A DNA stretch of 28,872 nucleotides from Candidatus Saccharimonadota bacterium. GTDB lineage: Bacteria; Patescibacteriota; Saccharimonadia; Saccharimonadales; Saccharimonadaceae. Positions 1 to 8,805 of this stretch are shown piece after piece; the stretch's first letter is position 1, and each line of letters begins with the position of its first letter. The notes under the pieces were generated by a model. The model had not been told where the DNA came from. It made no database searches and saw only the letters and a list, made by a program, of their open reading frames with translations. The stretch lies in the NCBI GenBank assembly GCA_018064165.1, contig JAGOZV010000002.1, positions 1 to 28,872 of the forward strand, given 5' to 3'. Both the position numbers and the translations under genes were made by a program.

Positions 1-3000
1 GATTCACGTTGTCTGAGTTAAAACCAGCCCCTGAGTCTGTCGTTGTTACAGACGAAACTTGAGCGGAGCCAGATGAACTTGCACAAGCACCTCCTAAAAC
101 ATAGACTTTTCCATCATAGTAGGCGGCACTGGCTCCATATCTATTTCCGTCAAAATGTTCGTTCGCTGCATACCATGCTCCAATTCCAGTGGGGTTGTTT
201 CCTGTATTAATTGTCGTGTTGGCGCTAATAGGAGCAACAAGGGTAATTGGTTCGCAAACAGATTCGCTACTTTTTCCGCCAACTACATACATATATCCAT
301 TAGCAGCAAAAGCATTGCCAAAAGCATTGGCTTTCGGCAGGCTTGTGGAAAATGTCCAATTGTTAATTAGCCCGTTTGAAGCGTTAATTTGAGCATACTG
401 ACTGTCTGAATGGTAATTACCAGCCCCATCGTATCCACCAAAAATATAAAGATTATTAGCATATGCCGTAACGGCTGCACCACTTCTGCCAACATTCATA
501 TTAGTACTGTTTGACCAGCTACCAGATATATTACCACCATTATTCAGTTGAGGGCTAACAAACACATTGTCGCAAATGTTGTTTGAACATCCGCTTCCAG
601 TTCCTTCGCCACCAATGATGTACAGCCTATTATTCCAACTTGTTGCTCCGAATTTTGTTCTTGCTTGTGGCAAACCACTACTTGCAGTGTTCCAAGAAGA
701 AATATTACCATTGGCAACAGGCGTAGCGTAATATATCTCGCTTCTATAATCTGTGGAATTATCGCTTTGTCCGCCAATATAATACAAGGAACCACCTGCG
801 GTTAGTAGTTTGCCCCATGCTCTGTCTGCCGGAAGGGCGACACTTGTGTTAGTCCAAGCTCCAAGATTGCCATTTACGTCAATTGGGGCATAAGAAACAG
901 TGTTTATGGCATTTGTGCAGTCTTCGGTGCTTACGCAGCCACCAGCTGTATACAATCTTCCATTTAATATAGCGCTACTCCCACCTAATCGGTTAGGATT
1001 TGTTGTGTACCTGTTGGCGGAGCGGGTGTATTTTGCTGGCGCGCCACTAACGTTATTGTATATTTGGAATGTTTGGACCATATCAGCCCTACTGGTACAA
1101 CCGCTAGGGCTATCTCCTACGTCACAGCCGCCAATTACGTAGGCATAAGAATTAGAAACAGTAACAGTTAGACCCCATCGTTGATTAATCTTTACCTCTG
1201 ACATAGTGAATCCATCCGATTCTGTTCCTAGGCTTCCGTCGCTAACGTTTACTTTAATAAATTCAATATCTCTAACCACACCGCTACCACCAGCTTCAAA
1301 TCCACCAGCTACATAGATGTAGCCATTATAGCCAAAGGCGGCCGTTCTACGTCGACCAACCTGCATTTGGTTCGGCGATTCAATCCAACCAGAGCCATTA
1401 ACGGACACGACGTTGTTGTTATTGTCAAACTTGGCGTAACGAACAGTTTTCATATCAACAAGGCTTGGGGCAACGCCTCCAATTAAATAAATATAATTAG
1501 CATAAACCGTGCCACTCATGATGCCGATTCCGGTGCCGCTTGCCCCTGGAACGGTGCCGACTTGTAATTGTCCGCTAGTTGAACAGCCAGAAATTGCACC
1601 ATCGCTAGCGGCTATATTACATTTATAAACGTTTTGAGTATAGTTTGTACATCCAACAGAGCTAGATGATGTGCAGCCACCAAAAATGTATAAATTACCA
1701 GGCGTAGAAGACACACCTGACGGATTTGCTCGTGCATATGCGTAAGTGTAAGAGACGTTTGTTCCGCCGACTCCACTTAAAGATTGAGAGACCCAAGGAG
1801 TGAAGCTACCATCTTCTTTAAGGTCTGCTCTAATAATTCTGTTAACATTTCCACCCGACCCGGAAAGGCCGCCAATGAGATACATACGTCCTCCAAATAC
1901 TACTGGGCTGGCCGCAGCTAAGCCACTGGTAGGTAGAGAATTCGAAACGTAGCACCAGGTTCCACCCTGAAAACTGCCGTCGGGGCAAGTGGCGGGCTTT
2001 GTTATTGAGCCATCTGTGTCTAAAGAGGCGTAAATAATATTTCTACTTGTGGTGCTACAGGAATTATTAGTACAGCCACCCATAACATAGATGTAACCGT
2101 TGTATATTATGCTATTAGTTAACATATTGCCAATGTAATTTTGACCAGGAAGATCACACTGGGACGGGTTAGATCCGGTGCATTTTCCGCTACCAGAGGA
2201 CGTAGATTGTCCTGTGGTACTGGCGTCACCATCACGGTTTATTTTCCCGTAATTAATCAAACTCATAGTGTTGTCGCCGCAATCCCCGGTTGTGCCGTTT
2301 TGAGCAACACAACCACCAACTCTATATAAATAACCTCGCCAGGCCACCAGATTTCCGCCCAGTCTTTCGTCAAAAGCTGTACCGACCGTGTTCCATTTGT
2401 CCAAACTGCCATCGGCGTTTATACTAGCTAGCTCGACGTCACTGCGGACAGCAGTACAATAACCACTGGCGTTAACTGTTCCGCAACCACCACTAATGTA
2501 CAGATAGGCTCCCCAAACGGCTGACATTGTTCCGCCGCCAGTTAATCTTCCTTCTGGTAATGGCGTAGTGTCTACCCAGTTGTTAAGGCTGCCGTCAGCA
2601 TTTATTTTGTTGTATCTAACGTTTGTTAATGGTTGCGACCCAACACTTGAAGCACCACTAACTGTATAAATTCTATCGTTATATATTGCGGCGCCATGAC
2701 CATAAAGATTGCTTGGCAACGAAGTGGAGTTGGTCCATGAGCCTAGCGTGCCGGTCGGGCTAATATCTGATATTTGCACCGTTGAAACTACACCGCTAGT
2801 TGTCCTGCCACCAATTAGGTAGAGACGATTATTGTAAGCCGTGGCTGTAAAATCTGCTCGTGGGGAAGTAAGGTCGGCGTCTTTATACCAATAGACCCAA
2901 CTACTTTGGTTTGGGTTGGTGGGATGCCATAATCGGGGCTCTCCGTTGGCGCCAAGTTTTGCTACGTAAACAGTATTCGTGATTGTCCCAGAAGCATTCT

Positions 3001-5146
3001 GGCCACCAATTGCATATAAATAGCCATTGTAAGCCACGAGAGACAAATTGGTGCGAGCCTCTGGTAAAGCGTAGTCGTTTGAGGAGCACCAACCAGCACA
3101 GGTTCCTGAGCCCGGATTCGAACTTGTAACCGTACCTAATGTTGTGTCAAATTCTGCCCAGCTTACGTTTTTAGAGACTTCTGTACCAGAACCGTAGCTA
3201 ATAAAGATAGCGCCGTTTGCTCCATCGCTTCCACCTTGACTGCCAGTTCCACCATTACCACCTTCGCTAGCACCATTCCTAACTGGTTCATTGGCATTAC
3301 CCGGACTTTGATTGTTTCCTGCGGTATTAGTAACACTAGTGACGCCACTAGTGTAGCTAGAGCCACCACCACCACCGCCACCCGAAGAGTTGTTGGTGCT
3401 AGATGTGCCACCGCCACCGCCGCCACCGTACCAACCAGAGCCACCGCCACCGCCACCTGCACGAATAGTGTTAACATTTCCAAGACCACCATTCCCGCCA
3501 GTTTCAAGACCTCCGAAACCTCCACCGCCGTCGGCTCCTGTTGTAGCGGAGCGTCCGTCTGCGCCTAGACCACCTGTTAGCGATGATCCAGCGGTTCCTG
3601 AGTTGTTGGTTGATGTGCCGCCATTTCCGCCATTAGACTGTGAGGCTCCGCCACCGCCATTTCCATTATTGCTATAGTTAGTGGAACCTGTCTGACCGGT
3701 AGTTCCACCACCTGCACCACCATTAGATCCTGTAGTAGCTTGACGAGAACCACCACCTCCACCACCTCCGGCTATTATCATCAAGGGTGTGTTGCCTCTG
3801 TAAATACTTGAGTATCCACCGCCACCGCCACCCGATCCACCGTTAGATCCACCGCCTGTAATACTTGAGCCACCTTGGCCTCCTCCTCCTACGTAAATTT
3901 TTAGCGTTTCACCTGGTGTTACGGCAATATTGCCAGTTACATAACCACCGCCGCCACCTGCGCCACCGGAACCAGTTGTTCCACCGCCACCGCCACCGCC
4001 ACCTGCGCCCCATGCTTTAACTGAGATATTGGTAATTCCGTCTGGGACAATAAAATTATCCGCACCTTGGGTATTAAAAGCTTGGCCAAGATGAGACCTT
4101 CCACCAATTGAATAAATAAAACCACCAGTTGCTGCCACTCCGTTTGCAGAGGTTGCAACGGGTAAAGATAACGTATTTTTCCATGTGTCAAATCGAGCGC
4201 CAGTAGTAGGTGATTTTTGAATGAGTTGCTCATCTACGTTAAAATCTATATTTGTTTCGTTATTCCCGGCCATAAACTCGCGTGCAGTGGTTACATAAAT
4301 ACTTGGGTCAATTGATAGAGGATAATTAGCTTTTTCAAGCCCAGTTGTAATAACCGACAATTCGTTTTTTTCTAACGAAAATGTAGAACGTGCAAATTCA
4401 GATTCTTGACCTGTTGTTTCAATTACAACGGGAGCGGGAAGTTTGAATAACAAAGTGTCTTTTTTTGCGTTTTGACGCATTTTTTCTAACAATTTAGTAT
4501 CGCTATCTGTAGAGGTAGTAATATTGCTACTAGCCAGAGTGTTTCCGTACACACCGAGTGAACCATCTGACTCTATTTTGGCCTCAAGTCCATCGCCTAA
4601 ATCCATTTTGTATTTGAAAGTTAAACTATCTTTCGTCGAACTTTCTAAAATAATATCTTCTTTAACACCTGAATTTTGAATTGTGTAAACCGTCCATCCG
4701 TCATGATTTTTTAGCGGGTAAACAATTCTATTTGAATCTTGTTTGCCTTCTTCGTGCTTATCTAGTGGAGTAAGTGTGAAGCTTATGTCGTTAACGACAT
4801 CTGTTACTTCTACGCCTTTAGATATATCTTTATTTAATGTTGCTTCGATGCCTTTTTGCGCGCCGTCGGCATTTTTAGGAAGGCTAAAGTTAAAATTAGA
4901 TGAAACAAGATCATAGGAAATATTTTTGGCTACAGTGGAATTTTTAGCGGGCAATAATTTTTCACCACCAGTAACAGTGTAGTTATTAGATACTAAAAAA
5001 GAGGGGATGACTATGGCTGAAATTAACAATAATAGGATAGAAGGAATGAGCACGCGCAAAAAACGTTGTTTTTGTAACAACAAAGACACGTAATTACGTG
5101 CACGGAGCTTATGGGTTATATACCCCCGTTTAAAATCGCTCACCAT
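1..5146 (-). CDS. Giant anchored surface protein: Rhs-like N-terminal region, glycine-rich domain, Kelch repeats (3' end outside window)
   Basis: One uninterrupted frame of about 1715 codons runs off the left edge, so the C terminus is missing. Frame continuity was checked at several points (near 300, 1500, 2650 and 5000). The start is the ATG at 5146; an in-frame stop lies a few codons upstream. Residues ~1-30 are basic and ~31-52 form a membrane segment, suggesting an N-in signal anchor. Residues ~60-330 resemble the region before repeats in Rhs/wall-associated proteins, including a YPLSIDPS motif like the family's YPVxIDP. Residues ~360-655 are glycine-rich, opening with a VPDGITNISVKAWGAGGGG-type motif typical of bacterial Gly-rich domains. 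About 18 Kelch-like [LIV]Y..GG strands occur, one before the glycine-rich part and the rest after it. Seven later blades carry a GGC-x(4-10)-C cysteine pair. It lies 53 bases after the 1010-residue surface gene on the same strand. Likely a host- or surface-binding adhesin; function is inferred. Confidence 0.88.
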   Translation of the reverse strand, partial: MVSDFKRGYITHKLRARNYVSLLLQKQRFLRVLIPSILLLLISAIVIPSFLVSNNYTVTGGEKLLPAKNSTVAKNISYDLVSSNFNFSLPKNADGAQKGIEATLNKDISKGVEVTDVVNDISFTLTPLDKHEEGKQDSNRIVYPLKNHDGWTVYTIQNSGVKEDIILESSTKDSLTFKYKMDLGDGLEAKIESDGSLGVYGNTLASSNITTSTDSDTKLLEKMRQNAKKDTLLFKLPAPVVIETTGQESEFARSTFSLEKNELSVITTGLEKANYPLSIDPSIYVTTAREFMAGNNETNIDFNVDEQLIQKSPTTGARFDTWKNTLSLPVATSANGVAATGGFIYSIGGRSHLGQAFNTQGADNFIVPDGITNISVKAWGAGGGGGGGGTTGSGGAGGGGGYVTGNIAVTPGETLKIYVGGGGQGGSSITGGGSNGGSGGGGGGYSSIYRGNTPLMIIAGGGGGGGSRQATTGSNGGAGGGTTGQTGSTNYSNNGNGGGGASQSNGGNGGTSTNNSGTAGSSLTGGLGADGRSATTGADGGGGFGGLETGGNGGLGNVNTIRAGGGGGGSGWYGGGGGGGTSSTNNSSGGGGGGGSSYTSGVTSVTNTAGNNQSPGNANEPVRNGASEGGNGGTGSQGGSDGANGAIFISYGSGTEVSKNVSWAEFDTTLGTVTSSNPGSGTCAGWCSSNDYALPEARTNLSLVAYNGYLYAIGGQNASGTITNTVYVAKLGANGEPRLWHPTNPNQSSWVYWYKDADLTSPRADFTATAYNNRLYLIGGRTTSGVVSTVQISDISPTGTLGSWTNSTSLPSNLYGHGAAIYNDRIYTVSGASSVGSQPLTNVRYNKINADGSLNNWVDTTPLPEGRLTGGGTMSAVWGAYLYISGGCGTVNASGYCTAVRSDVELASINADGSLDKWNTVGTAFDERLGGNLVAWRGYLYRVGGCVAQNGTTGDCGDNTMSLINYGKINRDGDASTTGQSTSSGSGKCTGSNPSQCDLPGQNYIGNMLTNSIIYNGYIYVMGGCTNNSCSTTSRNIIYASLDTDGSITKPATCPDGSFQGGTWCYVSNSLPTSGLAAASPVVFGGRMYLIGGLSGSGGNVNRIIRADLKEDGSFTPWVSQSLSGVGGTNVSYTYAYARANPSGVSSTPGNLYIFGGCTSSSSVGCTNYTQNVYKCNIAASDGAISGCSTSGQLQVGTVPGASGTGIGIMSGTVYANYIYLIGGVAPSLVDMKTVRYAKFDNNNNVVSVNGSGWIESPNQMQVGRRRTAAFGYNGYIYVAGGFEAGGSGVVRDIEFIKVNVSDGSLGTESDGFTMSEVKINQRWGLTVTVSNSYAYVIGGCDVGDSPSGCTSRADMVQTFQIYNNVSGAPAKYTRSANRYTTNPNRLGGSSAILNGRLYTAGGCVSTEDCTNAINTVSYAPIDVNGNLGAWTNTSVALPADRAWGKLLTAGGSLYYIGGQSDNSTDYRSEIYYATPVANGNISSWNTASSGLPQARTKFGATSWNNRLYIIGGEGTGSGCSNNICDNVFVSPQLNNGGNISGSWSNSTNMNVGRSGAAVTAYANNLYIFGGYDGAGNYHSDSQYAQINASNGLINNWTFSTSLPKANAFGNAFAANGYMYVVGGKSSESVCEPITLVAPISANTTINTGNNPTGIGAWYAANEHFDGNRYGASAAYYDGKVYVLGGACASSSGSAQVSSVTTTDSGAGFNSDNVN

Positions 5147-5199
5147 ATGATATATTTTATAATAAATATGCTTATTTTTCTACCCCTTTAAAATAAGTA
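5147..5199 (-). promoter_or_regulatory. Intergenic gap with AT-only inverted repeat and -10-like box
   Basis: Between the two giant surface genes, CTTATTTT (5171-5178) and AAAATAAG (5190-5197) form a perfect 8-bp inverted repeat with an 11-base loop carrying a C4 run. On the minus strand a TAAAAT box (5159-5154) sits 7 bases before the ATG at 5146, with no Shine-Dalgarno sequence nearby. The repeat may be a weak hairpin or protein site. The -10 box suggests a second, possibly leaderless, transcript start. No good -35 is visible. Confidence 0.4.
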
Positions 5200-8100
5200 T
5201 TAACGGTTGCTAAATATAAAGTTTAAGTCACCAATGTAAGCATTAGCGTTTTGACTTGCGGTGGTATTTATCTTAAAGACTACACTGTTTCCTGGGTTGA
5301 AGCCACAAGTTGAAGGATCAGAGGTACCTGCCGCAGCCCCAGGCTGCCAAGCAGAGGCATTGCCGGAAGAAACATTTACTAAAGGACCACAAGCTGTTAG
5401 CCCAGTGTTGGCGTCGTTTTTGTACACTTGGTAAGAAACGGAAGCGTTGTTGCTATCTGTTCGTCCTTTTATGCTTGTTGAACCAGACTGGAAACTCTTA
5501 AAGCTGGCCGGCAATTGGTATGTTACGTATATACCATATGTTTGTGCACTTGGCTGAGGAGAAGTCCAGCGGTAGAAGTTGTGTGTTTCGTTTGGCCCAC
5601 AAATATTAGCTTGTCCAGCAGAGCCATCATTAATATTTAATGTGTCCGAACATATGTCTGAAACCATGGTTCCAACGCCGGTTCCATGTAATACAGCATT
5701 AGTAAATTCAGGTGCAATTGTAACAATTGTGTCCGGACTAGAACCACAAGCTCCCCATCCATCTGCTTCGTAACACTGGAGTTTTCCTAATGTAGTGTCG
5801 TAATACATAGAACCAAGTAGCGCGTCGTTATTAATAGCAATTGGTGCAGACGCTGCTTTGTCTAAAGTAAATAGGGTAGTTGGACCACCTTTTTCTCCAC
5901 CACCAATTTGAACATTAGGAGCAGTATTTGTAGTTAACGTCATAGTGAAGGCGTCAACTCGGAAGGTGCGTGTTGCTGAAGCTTCGCCTACAAAATGAAC
6001 GTGAGGGTTTGTAGCAAGTGTGCTATCTGTTTTGATGTAGCAGGTTACGCGTGTCCAAGCGGTTGTGCTAATAGACCTGGTATTATAGTCTACACAATCG
6101 GTGTAGTTGCCGCCAGCGTTAGTGCTGCCGTCGCGAGAATACCTAACCTTAAAATCATTAAAAGTGCCAGAACTGTTTTTTGCGTAAACAGTTACTCTGT
6201 AAAGAGTGTCGGGAAGAGGATTCACCGATAGTTTATTTCTAATGCCTGCATTAGCTGCTCCAGCAGTTAAAGTTACTTGGGCGCTATCGCTAGCGTCTTC
6301 GCCGTCGGAAGTATTTCTAGTGGCGCTACCACCTCCAAGTCCAGCAAAAAGCCAGTTTGATGCAAAATTATCCCCATCATTGACACTGCCATCTGTTGCG
6401 TAATTCACATCGGCTGCCAATGTAACGCTAAGGTTGTCTATGTAGAATGTGCGACTGGTGCCACCACTTGCCTGACGAATCATTAAAGCATTGTCTGCCG
6501 TGATTCCGCTGGCTGGAGTCTTGAAGGTGCAGTTTACTTTTTTCCAGATACTGCTTGGTGAAGTAATATTAGAAGCACAGGCAACAGATGATGCAGAGCC
6601 ATTGGCTGAATAGTACACTTCCATATCTGTAAGAGTGCCACTTTCAAGACGAGTGGCAAACGACACGTTATATGTCATATTGTCAGTTAGCGGAGCTGTT
6701 AACCTGTTGGATACGCCACTTCCGGCAGATGTATTTGTTCTAACATAAACAGATCCTTTACCGCTTGCAATGTAAGGTCCAACTGTTGTAAAACGGTCAA
6801 CGGCCGCGCTATTGAGAGAGCCCCAGGTATTTACTGGAAATGATGTGTCTGTGTTTCCTGGCTCTTCCGCTCCACTATTAGATGCGTATTCAGCTACAAC
6901 ACTATTAACAGAGAGCAATCCTGCGGCCGAACTTGACTGAACGCTTAGAAGAGCCCCATTCACTGAATTGACAGAGCTGTCACGAATAGTAAGACCATTG
7001 GTAGAATTGGTTTTACTAACAACTAATTCGGCGCCACCAGCACTTTGTAGAGTGTTGTCATAGGCAGCTTGTAAGGTTGTAGAACTAGAAGCGCCAGCCG
7101 CCGTCCAAGCGGTACCATTCCAAATCATTGTTACTGTGGTGTTTTTACGCATAGAAACTTCGTTACCTGTGCCACCAGTGTTAGTAGTAAGAGTAAAGTC
7201 TTGAGATGATTCAGCAGCTGTAACATAAATAATTCGTCCGATAGTATTAGTGGTTGGAGCAGGTAACGTCATAACTATATTTGTTGCAGTCGCGTTAACA
7301 ATAACGGTACTGTAATTGTCCACGTTTGTTTGAAGAAGTGTACAATTTGTTGAGCAGTTTGGATTAACTGTTGCAGTATAACTAGCAGCCCCTAAATTAA
7401 CTAAGCCTTTAGTGGTTCCGTCTCCGCCGCTTAAGTGTAAATCTCCACCTTTGCCTGTTGCACTAGAACCCGCGGCTATAGTTAAATGTCGTCCATCACC
7501 GCTATTTACGCTAGCTATACTAATATTATGATTAGTATTGGCGCCAAAAAGAATGTCACCACTATTAGTTAGGGTTAAAGCATCGTTTCCAGCCTGTTGA
7601 TATTTTACGAAATCACCAGTACCAGTTTTGTTGATATAAATACTTGGAGTGTTTGTGCTTACGTCTGTTTGTACGCCTTGTGCAATTTGCAGAAAGTCTG
7701 AAGCCTTTTTTCCACCCAGCATTCCAGCGTTTAGAGCATAGGGGGTAGAAGACAAGCGCTTCATAGGGGTCATTTCGCCATCAGGAGAACAGCTTGGGAA
7801 TGAGGCACAAGAACCATTTGTGTTGCCAATGTTAATGCTAAGCCATAATGTATTCTGGTTCCAGTCTACAGAATTTGCAAATGGGGTAATTGAACCAAGC
7901 TCTACAGATAAATAGCCATTTTTGATTTGGACACCGCTGCCGCTGCTATTTAACCAACTTTCAGTCCACATTAAAGTGCCGCCTGGGTTACCCGCCGCTT
8001 GCCCTGTGCCATCTTGATATATTTTAAACTGAATATTGTAAAAACCGTCTGGGACAGCTGCACCAGCGCTGTTTAATAAACGACCCTGAAAATTGAATTG

Positions 8101-8232
8101 TTCGTTAATACCTGGCGCAGCCTTAACAGACGTTGATAAAAACAACGAAGAAACAGCAAAAACGGCTGTTGCTATAGCTACTACAGTGATATTAAAATAC
8201 CACAGAACCCTAAACATGTGTATTTTTTTCAT
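5200..8232 (-). CDS. Large secreted surface protein with tail-fibre-like and carbohydrate-binding-like modules (1010 aa)
   Basis: An N-terminal membrane/signal segment (~10-38) ends in VKAAPG, a plausible signal peptidase site. Residues ~43-180 form a module common in CPR surface proteins, with an FNFQGRLLNSAG opening and a RLSSTPYALNA close, similar to phage tail-fibre heads. The middle (~185-445) is Thr/Asn/Ser-rich beta repeat sequence. Residues ~450-610 and ~612-765 are two related beta-sandwich-like domains, each ending in a short motif such as FYIDNLSVTL or FRVDAFTMTL, typical of CBM4/9-like carbohydrate-binding domains. A tail-fibre-like YYDTTLGKLQCYE segment follows near 800, then a cysteine-containing C-terminal domain ending in YIGDLNFIFSNR. 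No C-terminal anchor is seen, so attachment would depend on an uncleaved N-terminal segment or partners. Likely a glycan-binding surface fibre. The start at 8232 has no clear Shine-Dalgarno; an alternative ATG is at 8217. Confidence 0.85.
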   Translation of the reverse strand: MKKIHMFRVLWYFNITVVAIATAVFAVSSLFLSTSVKAAPGINEQFNFQGRLLNSAGAAVPDGFYNIQFKIYQDGTGQAAGNPGGTLMWTESWLNSSGSGVQIKNGYLSVELGSITPFANSVDWNQNTLWLSINIGNTNGSCASFPSCSPDGEMTPMKRLSSTPYALNAGMLGGKKASDFLQIAQGVQTDVSTNTPSIYINKTGTGDFVKYQQAGNDALTLTNSGDILFGANTNHNISIASVNSGDGRHLTIAAGSSATGKGGDLHLSGGDGTTKGLVNLGAASYTATVNPNCSTNCTLLQTNVDNYSTVIVNATATNIVMTLPAPTTNTIGRIIYVTAAESSQDFTLTTNTGGTGNEVSMRKNTTVTMIWNGTAWTAAGASSSTTLQAAYDNTLQSAGGAELVVSKTNSTNGLTIRDSSVNSVNGALLSVQSSSAAGLLSVNSVVAEYASNSGAEEPGNTDTSFPVNTWGSLNSAAVDRFTTVGPYIASGKGSVYVRTNTSAGSGVSNRLTAPLTDNMTYNVSFATRLESGTLTDMEVYYSANGSASSVACASNITSPSSIWKKVNCTFKTPASGITADNALMIRQASGGTSRTFYIDNLSVTLAADVNYATDGSVNDGDNFASNWLFAGLGGGSATRNTSDGEDASDSAQVTLTAGAANAGIRNKLSVNPLPDTLYRVTVYAKNSSGTFNDFKVRYSRDGSTNAGGNYTDCVDYNTRSISTTAWTRVTCYIKTDSTLATNPHVHFVGEASATRTFRVDAFTMTLTTNTAPNVQIGGGEKGGPTTLFTLDKAASAPIAINNDALLGSMYYDTTLGKLQCYEADGWGACGSSPDTIVTIAPEFTNAVLHGTGVGTMVSDICSDTLNINDGSAGQANICGPNETHNFYRWTSPQPSAQTYGIYVTYQLPASFKSFQSGSTSIKGRTDSNNASVSYQVYKNDANTGLTACGPLVNVSSGNASAWQPGAAAGTSDPSTCGFNPGNSVVFKINTTASQNANAYIGDLNFIFSNR

Positions 8233-8441
8233 TTTGAAATTTTTGTTATGTTTTTGAGTTGCTCTGTGGTGGGAGAGACAATTCTTAAATTTTTATTTGT
8301 AAATGCGTTTTTTTGTTTTTATACGATCTACACTTCTAGTTTATAATGCTTATTTTAAAAATGCAAGAGCTTTATTTACTATTTAAAATAAAGTCGATTT
8401 TGGTACTTGACATGATAAAGTACTTTGTATAACATAGTATC
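8233..8441. promoter_or_regulatory. Divergent intergenic region between surface-protein gene and padR operon
   Basis: This 209-base AT-rich gap holds the promoters of both flanking transcription units. On the minus strand, TTGCAT (8366-8361) with TATAAA (8345-8340), 15 bases apart, is a possible promoter for the 1010-residue protein. That would give a leader of about 100 bases. The leader contains a short hairpin (CTCT/AGAG arms around 8255-8273). A second minus-strand TATAAA lies at 8323-8318. The plus-strand promoter is described separately. No small gene is visible. Confidence 0.45.
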
Positions 8442-8443
8442 AT
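8403..8443 (+). promoter_or_regulatory. padR operon promoter with overlapping palindromes (likely autoregulatory operator)
   Basis: A perfect -35 TTGACA (8407-8412) and a -10 TATAAC (8428-8433) are separated by 15 bases. The ATG follows 8 bases after the -10, with no Shine-Dalgarno, so the mRNA may be leaderless. Overlaid symmetries are GTACTT (8403-8408) with AAGTAC (8418-8423), the 10-bp palindrome AAAGTACTTT (8417-8426), and ATGATA (8412-8417) with TATCAT (8438-8443). Nested dyads over the core promoter of a PadR gene fit autorepression, as is usual in this family. Confidence 0.6.
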
Positions 8444-8795
8444 GAAAGAAGAAGTAGTAACGTCAGAAGCGAGTAAAGAGTACGCCGAGCAGTTAGCCCG
8501 GCAACTGCGCAAAGGCTTTTTGGCATACTGTGTACTAAAAATATGTTCACATCAGCCAAAATACACTAGCGATATTATCATGGAGCTGCGCGATGCAGAT
8601 CTGGTGGTCGTTGAGGGGACGATTTACCCTCTACTAAATAAGCTGCAAAGGGATGGGTTGTTGACCCATGAGTGGCAAGAAAGCGAACAGGGGCCGCCAC
8701 GTAAATACTATAAAACAACTATATATGGTGAAGAGGTGTTAAAAGAAACTCTGATAAAGATAAACGATTTAAATAAAACACTAGGAAAGCTATAA
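8442..8795 (+). CDS. PadR family transcriptional regulator
   Basis: This 117-residue protein has the size and pattern of a PadR winged-helix regulator. The HTH core contains KGFLAYCVLKIC, then YTSDIIMELRDADLVVVEGTIYPLLNKLQRDGLL, the characteristic PadR recognition region, followed by a wing with GPPRKYYKTTIYGEEVL. The C-terminal helix is short, as in the small PadR subfamily. It is first in a two-gene operon with a PspC-domain membrane protein. Pairing of a PadR regulator with a HAAS- or PspC-domain membrane protein is a recurrent bacterial arrangement. It probably represses its own operon through the palindromes over its promoter. The inducing signal cannot be read from sequence. Confidence 0.93.
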   Translation: MKEEVVTSEASKEYAEQLARQLRKGFLAYCVLKICSHQPKYTSDIIMELRDADLVVVEGTIYPLLNKLQRDGLLTHEWQESEQGPPRKYYKTTIYGEEVLKETLIKINDLNKTLGKL

Positions 8796-8798
8796 AGG
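8793..8798 (+). promoter_or_regulatory. Shine-Dalgarno sequence for the PspC gene
   Basis: A strong AAAGGAG run spans the end of padR (TAA at 8793-8795) and lies about 7-8 bases before the ATG at 8806. It fixes the start and shows that this organism uses Shine-Dalgarno sites inside operons, in contrast to the first genes of transcripts. Confidence 0.8.
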
Positions 8799-8805
8799 AG
8801 ATCAT

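Noticed and set aside
3236..3677. Plus-strand open frames rich in proline, threonine and alanine
   Set aside because: They are antisense images of the glycine codons (GGN read as NCC) of the glycine-rich domain on the minus strand, and have no start signals.
3350..4010. Repeated CCACCGCCACC-type DNA resembling a tandem repeat or CRISPR-like array
   Set aside because: The repeats are irregular, in frame and explained by runs of glycine codons; there are no unique spacers of fixed size.
5171..5197. AT-only inverted repeat as an intrinsic terminator
   Set aside because: It has no G-C pairs and no T tract after it on the minus strand, so termination would be weak at best.
8252..8275. Hairpin CTCT/AGAG in the leader of the 1010-aa gene as a riboswitch
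   Set aside because: The stem is short with a bulge, and no known riboswitch consensus is visible.
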